Of a stretch of 64,000 nucleotides of DNA, positions 62,301 to 64,000 are shown one piece after another. The first letter of the stretch is position 1, and each line of letters starts with the position of its first letter. The position numbers and the translations under genes were made by a program. The stretch is taken from assembly GCA_025267735.1 (NCBI GenBank), contig CM046299.1, positions 30,829,987 to 30,893,986 on the forward strand, read 5' to 3'. Under the pieces are notes generated by a model, which did no database searches, was not told the DNA's origin, and worked only from the letters and a program-made list of their open reading frames with translations. Source of the DNA: Mactra quadrangularis. Taxonomy: Eukaryota > Mollusca > Bivalvia > Venerida > Mactridae.

Positions 62301-62742
62301 TATTCCAACAGTCAAATTTTACCCTATTCAGAGGTGATCAAATCTAAATTTATGGTTACTTACTGATGTTATGAAAATATTTTTCCCTGCAACCTAAGTT
62401 GAAGAGCTTCAATATTTGGTGATATAGCATCACCAATCAACCTATACAAAGAATGTTCAAATTACATCACAAAGATCAAATCGAAACCTTACTGCCAATG
62501 AAGACTGTATCATAGTTAGGAAGCTTTTTTTAAGAAGTCTTCCTGTCTGAATTCATGTAAGTAGGGTTCTCATGACCCACTTGTTTAGAATGAAGTATTA
62601 CCTTAAATACCTACAAATGCCTCTACAAATGCCTACAGTATTTATACAGCGTTTATCTTAAACATGGTTGTGTTTATATTTCAGATTAACCGCTAAGAGA
62701 ATCAACTACACATTACTGGCAGACACAGAAGTTGATGAATAA
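29181..62742 (+). CDS. FYCO1: FYCO1 homologue: RUN, coiled-coil, FYVE and GOLD adaptor (22 coding exons)
   Basis: This is the complete coding region, joined from 22 exons listed separately (7,785 nt, 2,594 residues), with GT..AG introns and continuous phase. In order: a Ser/Asn-rich N-terminus (1-58); RUN domain (about 60-250, with [10 protein letters not shown] and LGKGRAFLR); coiled coil (about 270-2260); FYVE zinc finger (2263-2319, with WMDD, RKHHCR and eight Cys); an acidic, Ser-rich linker with an LC3-interacting motif FHVV (2437-2440); and a GOLD domain (about 2486-2588). This order is diagnostic of FYCO1. The family member in human binds RAB7, PI3P and LC3 and links late endosomes and autophagosomes to kinesin for plus-end transport. 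Human FYCO1 has 1,478 residues, so the coiled coil here is greatly enlarged. Identity is certain at family level; exon borders come from reading splice signals and frame. Confidence 0.95.
29374..29897 (+). other. FYCO1: FYCO1 intron 1
   Basis: 524 bp, AT-rich, acceptor TATTACAG. No feature inside. Confidence 0.8.
29898..30017 (+). CDS. FYCO1: FYCO1 coding exon 2 (RUN domain)
   Basis: Residues 65-104, ending [17 protein letters not shown]. The block matches the start of the human RUN domain (HKFSYKLEYLLQ). Confidence 0.93.
30018..31682 (+). other. FYCO1: FYCO1 intron 2
   Basis: 1,665 bp. It contains a 66-bp near-palindrome at 30657-30722 (separate entry). A 72-codon minus-strand frame at 31149-31367 has no recognisable domain. 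Confidence 0.8.
30657..30722. repeat. Near-perfect 66-bp palindrome in FYCO1 intron 2
   Basis: Outer arms TACAAAAATGAAC and GTTCATTTTTGTA, and a perfect inner dyad CATGCAAAATTTTGCATG, with about 10 mismatched bases between on each side. It may be a tiny fold-back MITE or an RNA hairpin in the intron. Confidence 0.8.
31683..31795 (+). CDS. FYCO1: FYCO1 coding exon 3 (RUN domain)
   Basis: Residues 105-142. It contains [12 protein letters not shown] and [11 protein letters not shown], closely matching human KKDYWDYFCACL and KGANDGIRFVK. Donor GAT|GTAAGT. Confidence 0.95.
31796..32353 (+). other. FYCO1: FYCO1 intron 3
   Basis: 558 bp, no feature inside. Acceptor TATATTTTCAG. Confidence 0.85.
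32354..32460 (+). CDS. FYCO1: FYCO1 coding exon 4 (RUN domain)
   Basis: Residues 143-177 plus two bases. [20 protein letters not shown] aligns with the RUN core of human FYCO1 ([20 protein letters not shown]). Confidence 0.95.
32835..33167 (+). pseudogene. LINE C-terminal fragment in FYCO1 intron 4
   Basis: A plus-strand frame of about 105 codons ends at a stop at 33165-33167. It reads [11 protein letters not shown], then [15 protein letters not shown], then [13 protein letters not shown]. This resembles the region after the reverse transcriptase in molluscan CR1-like LINEs. There is no reverse transcriptase upstream, so it is a truncated insertion. Sense orientation in an intron makes it easy to mistake for an exon. 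Confidence 0.6.
33508..33961. repeat. 114-bp tandem repeat, four copies
   Basis: Copies start at 33508, 33621, 33735 and 33849 with GTATTACTTTCGCTTGTC. They differ by only a few bases (for example TAGCATGTGT, TAACATGTGT and TAATATGTGT). The close similarity indicates recent expansion. Confidence 0.9.
34486..34629 (+). CDS. FYCO1: FYCO1 coding exon 5 (RUN domain)
   Basis: Residues 178-225 plus two bases. It contains [11 protein letters not shown] and [18 protein letters not shown], matching human FDLASRGFDLDAAWPTFA. Donor CTAG|GTAAGT. Confidence 0.95.
34651..35095 (+). mobile_element. Interspersed element with GCTCACCTGAG end, in FYCO1 intron 5
   Basis: About 445 bp, starting TAAGCTCACCTGAG and ending with the inverted counterpart GCTCAGGTGAGC, a second small hairpin GGGCCATCTTGGCCC and TCTTGCTTGT. 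It contains a direct repeat (GATGAAATCTAGGTTGGA and a diverged twin ~140 bp earlier). It has no coding capacity. A fragment of the same 3' end lies at 39707-39748. Confidence 0.65.
35096..35442 (+). other. FYCO1: FYCO1 intron 5, remainder
   Basis: No feature inside. Acceptor ATATTTGTAG. Confidence 0.75.
35443..35527 (+). CDS. FYCO1: FYCO1 coding exon 6
   Basis: Residues 226-254 ([18 protein letters not shown]..), the end of the RUN domain and start of the linker to the coiled coil. Donor CCT|GTATGT. Confidence 0.88.
35528..36054 (+). other. FYCO1: FYCO1 intron 6
   Basis: 527 bp. No feature; short frames on the minus strand are chance. Confidence 0.8.
36055..36317 (+). CDS. FYCO1: FYCO1 coding exon 7 (coiled coil start)
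   Basis: Residues 255-341 plus two bases. After [18 protein letters not shown] the sequence turns into heptad-type coiled coil rich in Glu, Gln, Leu and Lys. Acceptor ATTTCCAG, donor AAAAG|GTGAGA. Confidence 0.93.
36318..36637 (+). other. FYCO1: FYCO1 intron 7
   Basis: 320 bp, no feature inside. Acceptor TATGTTTTCAG. Confidence 0.85.
36638..36994 (+). CDS. FYCO1: FYCO1 coding exon 8 (coiled coil)
   Basis: Residues 342-460 plus two bases, all coiled coil. The acceptor precedes GTATGATAAG, which completes an Arg codon and keeps the frame. Confidence 0.93.
36995..39232 (+). other. FYCO1: FYCO1 intron 8
   Basis: 2,238 bp, largely an interspersed element with tandem core repeats (37265-38677). 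The rest shows nothing. Confidence 0.85.
37265..38677 (+). mobile_element. Interspersed element with tandem ~150-bp core repeats (intron 8 copy)
   Basis: It starts with a hairpin (TACGCCCATTTTGAAAAAAT..) and a TGTCCGTCTAC segment. About nine diverged ~150-bp repeats follow, each with AACTCAACAA, GTACCTAGGTTCACCAAATT, TATGTGAGAGTAGCCC and CAAAGGTCAAGGTCAC. It ends GGGCGTATAATGCCCC..GGAGCTCTTGTT. There is no protein. Open frames across it are artefacts of the repeats. The structure resembles Helitron/Helentron-derived elements of bivalves; the class is inference. Confidence 0.75.
39233..39365 (+). CDS. FYCO1: FYCO1 coding exon 9 (coiled coil)
   Basis: Residues 461-505, ending [18 protein letters not shown]. 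Acceptor TTTTACAG, donor CAG|GTAGAA. Confidence 0.92.
39366..39780 (+). other. FYCO1: FYCO1 intron 9
   Basis: 415 bp. It carries at 39707-39748 a fragment (AGGTAAGCAATATAGAGCCA and onward) of the 3' end of the repeat seen at 34651-35095. Confidence 0.8.
39781..44607 (+). CDS. FYCO1: FYCO1 coding exon 10: giant coiled-coil exon
   Basis: A single uninterrupted exon of 4,827 nt that encodes residues 506-2114, almost entirely Glu/Lys/Leu/Asn/Ser-rich coiled coil. In the human protein the coiled coil carries the kinesin-binding region and part of the RAB7-binding region; I cannot map those sites by eye. Acceptor TTATTGTCAG at 39780, donor AAAAG|GTAAGT. Both ends are phase 0. Antisense frames at 40506-40967 and 41691-42086 are shadows of the biased codon composition. 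Confidence 0.97.
44608..45016 (+). other. FYCO1: FYCO1 intron 10, first part
   Basis: No feature from the donor to the LTR-type element. Confidence 0.75.
45017..45319 (+). mobile_element. Miniature LTR element with tRNA-like promoter in its LTR
   Basis: 5' LTR 45017-45160 (144 bp, TGTAGCAGAGG..GGTTACA). Two bases later comes TGGCGCCCAATG, a primer-binding-site-like sequence. About 80 bp of interior without coding capacity follow, then a purine tract (AAGGAGGGTG) and the 3' LTR from 45250 (TGTAGCAGATG), which is cut off at about 45319 by the minisatellite. Inside the 5' LTR TGGCGACGTGGTAGAGTG and GGTTCGAATCT sit at A-box and B-box spacing, so the LTR contains a tRNA-like Pol III promoter. A second copy is at 27770-27980. 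Confidence 0.75.
45320..46008 (+). repeat. FYCO1: Minisatellite built from the intron 10 splice acceptor, ~22 copies of 31 bp
   Basis: The unit is AGTGTTATGTTGATTATTCT plus ATATTATACAG or a variant (ATATCATACAG, ATGTCATACAG). Three copies use AAGTATTATG and are 30 bp long. The last partial copy (from 45991) supplies the real acceptor TCATACAG and the first nine bases of exon 11. Variant order in copies 5-10 recurs in copies 14-19, showing higher-order duplication. Confidence 0.95.
46000..46134 (+). CDS. FYCO1: FYCO1 coding exon 11 (coiled coil)
   Basis: Residues 2115-2159 ([20 protein letters not shown]..). The first three codons (AGT GTT ATG) lie inside the last repeat unit of the minisatellite. 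Donor AAT|GTAAGC, phase 0. Confidence 0.9.
46135..46627 (+). other. FYCO1: FYCO1 intron 11 with SINE head-like segment
   Basis: 493 bp. At about 46203-46275 the sequence GGTGCAGTGGTGACTCA..GGTTCAATTTCC resembles a degraded tRNA-type head of a SINE on the plus strand. Confidence 0.5.
46628..46699 (+). CDS. FYCO1: FYCO1 coding exon 12 (coiled coil)
   Basis: Residues 2160-2183 ([11 protein letters not shown]..). 72 nt, phase 0 at both ends. Acceptor TTGTATAG, donor GAG|GTTAGT. Confidence 0.88.
46700..47447 (+). other. FYCO1: FYCO1 intron 12
   Basis: 748 bp. At 46740-46800 there is another degraded tRNA-like segment (GTGATGCAGTAGACTAAGC, then GGGTTTGAATCTAG), probably a SINE remnant. Nothing else was seen. 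Confidence 0.55.
47448..47495 (+). CDS. FYCO1: FYCO1 coding exon 13 (coiled coil)
   Basis: A 48-nt micro-exon, residues 2184-2199 ([16 protein letters not shown]). Acceptor ATACTTTCAG, donor AAA|GTAAGT, phase 0. Confidence 0.88.
47496..48567 (+). other. FYCO1: FYCO1 intron 13
   Basis: 1,072 bp. Nothing recognisable inside. Confidence 0.75.
48568..48686 (+). CDS. FYCO1: FYCO1 coding exon 14 (coiled coil)
   Basis: Residues 2200-2238 plus two bases ([20 protein letters not shown]..). Acceptor ATAATGTAG, donor TTAAG|GTTTGT. Confidence 0.9.
48687..51119 (+). other. FYCO1: FYCO1 intron 14
   Basis: 2,433 bp, mostly the second tandem-repeat interspersed element (48723-50591). The last 500 bp show nothing specific. 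Confidence 0.85.
48723..50591 (+). mobile_element. Interspersed element with tandem ~150-bp core repeats (intron 14 copy)
   Basis: Same family and orientation as 37265-38677. It has a better preserved 5' hairpin (TACGCCCGTTTTGAAAAAAC..), a CCGTCTGTCCGTCTGTC microsatellite, about a dozen core repeats, and the 3' end GGGCGTATAATGCCCC? here with an imperfect left arm (AGCGTATAATGCCCCGCCC) and GGAGCTCTTGTT. A ~100-bp insert beginning AGTTTAAACC occurs twice inside, at 49514 and 50010, showing that a ~496-bp block of the array was duplicated. Confidence 0.75.
51120..51258 (+). CDS. FYCO1: FYCO1 coding exon 15 (end of coiled coil, FYVE start)
   Basis: Residues 2239-2285. It holds [17 protein letters not shown], the FYVE entry motif W2263-MDD and the first zinc pair C2272-x2-C2275, ending LRK. 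Human FYCO1 has the comparable RDKDALWQKSDALEFQQ and WLGD. Confidence 0.95.
51259..52438 (+). other. FYCO1: FYCO1 intron 15
   Basis: 1,180 bp. At about 51766-51975 TGTCTGTGGACAATTGTTTG and later GCAGAGCTTTTG look like a decayed remnant of the element at 48723-50591. Nothing else was seen. Confidence 0.6.
52439..52512 (+). CDS. FYCO1: FYCO1 coding exon 16 (FYVE core)
   Basis: Residues 2286-2309. [19 protein letters not shown] completes the (R/K)(R/K)HHCR motif that binds PI3P in FYVE domains and supplies four zinc cysteines (2288, 2291, 2296, 2299). Confidence 0.96.
52625..54045. mobile_element. Non-autonomous DNA element with TATTAAGCGACC-type ends
   Basis: Left part TTGTATTAAGCAACCA (about 52630) and, inverted at the right, ATGTATTAAGCGACCTTTG (about 54009-54025). 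Further copies of the motif (GGTCGCTTAAGACAAAGG) lie inside each end. No open frame of note. A different element is nested inside. Confidence 0.45.
53103..53349 (+). mobile_element. Short interspersed element with CCCCCGCTTC hairpin start (intron 16 copy)
   Basis: It starts TATACCCCCGCTTC and then the complementary AGAGGGGGGTATA, a strong 5' hairpin. It ends GAGCATTAGCTCACAG (hairpin) and TTTACTTGTT. It is about 247 bp with no protein. It nearly matches 58432-58719, which has an extra GTCCGTCC microsatellite. Confidence 0.8.
54060..54290 (-). mobile_element. tRNA-derived SINE
   Basis: Read on the minus strand a head with GAGGTCCAGTGGTAGGACTC (A box) and GGGTTCGAATCC (B box) at 54215-54285 is followed by a body with TGCTTCACTCCACTCAAGTG. 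The head resembles a tRNA with a long variable arm. Confidence 0.65.
55273..55460 (+). CDS. FYCO1: FYCO1 coding exon 17 (FYVE end, Ser-rich linker)
   Basis: Residues 2310-2372 plus one base. It begins KKSRACTSC, giving the last FYVE zinc pair (C2316, C2319) and the RxC motif. Then comes an acidic, Ser-rich linker ([15 protein letters not shown]..). Confidence 0.93.
55461..55865 (+). other. FYCO1: FYCO1 intron 17
   Basis: 405 bp. No feature inside. Confidence 0.8.
55866..56016 (+). CDS. FYCO1: FYCO1 coding exon 18 (acidic linker)
   Basis: Residues 2373-2422 plus two bases ([16 protein letters not shown]..). Low-complexity acidic linker. Acceptor TATATTCAG, donor AAAAG|GTGAGT. Confidence 0.88.
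56017..57377 (+). other. FYCO1: FYCO1 intron 18
   Basis: 1,361 bp. Mostly featureless. Around 56560-56850 GGTCACGTCCAGATGAA and AGGTCACCTGAACGTGACCT suggest an old dispersed repeat that I cannot place. Confidence 0.5.
57378..57506 (+). CDS. FYCO1: FYCO1 coding exon 19 (LC3-interacting motif)
   Basis: Residues 2423-2465 plus two bases. [15 protein letters not shown] holds the LIR core F2437-H-V-V2440 (57418-57429), with acidic residues on both sides, aligning with the human LIR FDII in AVFDIITDEE. Donor CCAAA|GTAAGT, which removes the TAA stop seen if the intron is read through. Confidence 0.92.
57507..58037 (+). other. FYCO1: FYCO1 intron 19
   Basis: 531 bp. No feature inside. Acceptor GTGTTTACAG. 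Confidence 0.8.
58038..58197 (+). CDS. FYCO1: FYCO1 coding exon 20 (GOLD domain)
   Basis: Residues 2466-2519. A beta-rich sequence starting around [17 protein letters not shown] with [10 protein letters not shown] near the end, the first half of the GOLD domain. Donor AAA|GTGAGT. Confidence 0.93.
58432..58719 (+). mobile_element. Short interspersed element with CCCCCGCTTC hairpin start (intron 20 copy)
   Basis: The better copy of the element at 53103-53349. It keeps a GTGCGTGCGTGCGTC and CCGTCCGTCCG microsatellite after the 5' hairpin and ends GAGCATTAGCTCACAG then TTTACTTGTT. Apart from the microsatellite the two copies are nearly identical. Confidence 0.8.
59407..59687. mobile_element. MITE with CTAGTTTAGCGGA-type inverted ends
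   Basis: The left end CTAGTTAAGCGGAACCCA and the right end TGGGTCCGCTAAACTAG form terminal inverted repeats with two differences. 281 bp, no coding capacity. It lies 78 bp before exon 21. Confidence 0.7.
59766..59935 (+). CDS. FYCO1: FYCO1 coding exon 21 (GOLD domain)
   Basis: Residues 2520-2575 plus two bases. [12 protein letters not shown] and [14 protein letters not shown] align with the human GOLD domain (NSHKENIQGQL, TPGIYMLIFDNTFS). Confidence 0.95.
59936..62684 (+). other. FYCO1: FYCO1 intron 21
   Basis: 2,749 bp, of which 60032-61743 is a DNA element. The rest shows nothing. Acceptor TATATTTCAG. Confidence 0.8.
60032..61743. mobile_element. hAT-like non-autonomous element, ~1.7 kb, in intron 21
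   Basis: It starts CAGGGATCATTTTGGGG and ends CCCAGAATAATCCCTG, inverted to each other. CTTCAG flanks it on both sides (60026-60031 and 61744-61749) as a probable target duplication; hAT elements usually make 8 bp, so two bases may have diverged. The interior has no transposase. It includes a 29-bp tandem duplication at 61442-61499 (CTGGGTCTACTCTGTTTGCA..). Confidence 0.65.
62685..62742 (+). CDS. FYCO1: FYCO1 coding exon 22 (C-terminus)
   Basis: Residues 2576-2594 and stop TAA at 62740-62742. [18 protein letters not shown] supplies the last GOLD strand, comparable to human VSKKVFYHLTVD. Confidence 0.93.
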
Positions 62743-62791
62743 ACCATTTATATTTAAAATATATCATACAATTGTATATATTTTGTTGTCA

Positions 62792-62797
62792 AATAAA
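62792..62797 (+). promoter_or_regulatory. FYCO1: FYCO1 polyadenylation signal
   Basis: AATAAA 50 bp after the stop codon, followed by a T/G-containing stretch. The 3' UTR would be short, about 70-80 nt. Later AATAAA copies near 62970 are alternatives. Confidence 0.6.
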
Positions 62798-63181
62798 AGA
62801 TAGACTTGAGCTTTGAGATGCCTAAATTAAAAAGTGTTTATGTTTGATTCAACAATAATTTATTATAGATATCTGTATGTTATTTTAAAATATATAAAAA
62901 AATTGTTTGTTTCTTCATTTCTAACATTTAAAATTAAATAATTTGACCATTAAGTTTGACAAATATGAGGAAAAATAAATAATTTGATGTTTATTTGTAG
63001 GGGTAAATTATGACATCCATGTATGTGTTCAATATTAAATTATAGATGATGTTAATTAAAAGTTAATGTGAAAACACATACATGTACAGCTCTACTAGAC
63101 TATTGACCATTCCGAGTGCGACCTTTTCATTTGAATAACAATACATTTACCCACAAATATAACAATGTGCTCTTTTGTTAA
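62798..63181. other. Intergenic, nothing recognised
   Basis: AT-rich sequence downstream of FYCO1 without features. Confidence 0.45.
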
Positions 63182-63684
63182 CTCCTTGGGCGCGTTGCTT
63201 AAGCATTTCGCTCCTTGGGCGCGTTGCTTAAGCATTTCGCTAGGTATCGCTTCGTAGCGAAATCCTAGGAAACGACTTGCTACAAGATATCGCTTCATTT
63301 CCCTACGTAGCGAAAGCTAGCGAAAAAAATCTTCGCTACCCTAGAGCGCTTTAACAAATCAAAATGGCTGCCTCCGCCGTAATGTAACTTTCTGTTTGCC
63401 GACAATTTATGTTTTTATGTTTGACTGACTAAAGATGAATTGAAATCAATAAATATTTGTAATTGTTCATTTAATCTTATATTTTTGCAGTGATTTTGTA
63501 CTTGTTAAAGCCTTATTTAGTTTGAAATCACCCCGAAAACATGCCATTGCAATGAGCACAAAAGTTTTACTCGGCAAAGGCCGCCATCTTGGTTTGTGAC
63601 GTAAATAGCTAGCTGTTCCTAAGATGAATCGCTACAAGAAAGCGCTTTTTCATAGCGAAAAATCGTTAGGCAACGCGCCCCTTG
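63182..63684. mobile_element. Fold-back element with GGGCGCGTTGC ends
   Basis: The left end CTCCTTGGGCGCGTTGCTTA occurs twice in tandem (63182-63210 and 63211-63239, 29 bp each). The right end AGGCAACGCGCCCCTTG (to 63684) is its inverted counterpart. Short dyads around TTCGCTA and TAGCGAA fill the first 170 bp. The interior carries AAAATGGCTGCC and GCCGCCATCTTGG, both YY1-like, and TGACGTAA, a CRE-like site. Confidence 0.6.
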
Positions 63685-64000
63685 TTTGTGGGACAAAATA
63701 AACCTTTGTTAAAAATATGCTGATAGGTAAGGTCATGGAAAGGTTCATTACTATGAGAACAATAATACAGTGATATCAAAATAGACTTATCATGCAACAA
63801 TTAGGTTTGCTGATACTTTCATATAGTCAAACTATATTCATTTTGCTTTGCTATGTCCAGAACTTTATTCAAAACAATTCCATCATATGCAATTTTATTT
63901 TACTGAAAAAATTTACTATTTATTTTAGCATTTAGTATGTGATAGCCTAGTTATATCTTATTCAAATGATCATCATCTGCTTTCAGCACAATTTAACTCT
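63685..64000. other. Intergenic, nothing recognised
   Basis: AT-rich end of the window; no feature. Confidence 0.4.

Noticed and set aside
63095..63298. A 67-codon minus-strand frame downstream of FYCO1
   Set aside because: It overlaps the tandemly repeated end of a fold-back element.

Overview
The window is AT-rich animal DNA with spliced genes, long introns and a dense load of decayed transposons. The repeat families look like those of molluscs, most likely a bivalve: tRNA-derived SINEs ending in a GCGTTAAACCC-type tail, interspersed elements with ~150-bp core repeats rich in GGTCAAGGTCAC, Tc1-type elements, a Penelope-like relic and LINE fragments. The species call is inference. There is no bacterial operon, CRISPR array or complete viral gene.

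Layout. (1) 1-722: first coding exon of an unidentified Ser/Asp-rich protein on the minus strand, which runs off the left edge. (2) 723-29146: about 28 kb of intergenic or 5'-intronic DNA. It holds two frameshifted Tc1-like transposase relics, SINEs, a hAT-type MITE with a perfect 8-bp target duplication, a 50-bp perfect palindrome, a 42-bp satellite, LINE fragments, a ~1.85-kb tandem duplication whose first copy carries a Tc1-like insertion, and a Penelope-like relic. An NRF1/YY1 motif pair at about 18.06-18.11 kb is the best candidate for a promoter. (3) 29181-62742: one large plus-strand gene, which I reconstruct as 22 coding exons (7,785 nt, 2,594 residues). It is FYCO1: RUN domain, very long coiled coil (one exon encodes 1,609 residues), FYVE zinc finger with all eight cysteines, an LC3-interacting motif and a C-terminal GOLD domain. 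All 21 introns have GT..AG ends and the reading phases join without a break. (4) 62743-64000: 3' end of the transcript, then a fold-back repeat.

Biology. FYCO1 is known as a RAB7, PI3P and LC3 adaptor that carries late endosomes and autophagosomes to microtubule plus ends. Every domain needed for that role is visible here, but the coiled coil is much longer than in vertebrates (2,594 versus 1,478 residues in human).

Most unusual features: the 3' splice site of FYCO1 intron 10 has been amplified into about 22 tandem ~31-bp copies, each with its own potential acceptor, and only the last copy keeps the frame. Next to it lies a miniature LTR retroelement with TG..CA ends, primer-binding site and purine tract, whose 144-bp LTR contains a tRNA-like Pol III promoter. 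A second, independent copy lies at 27.8-28.0 kb.
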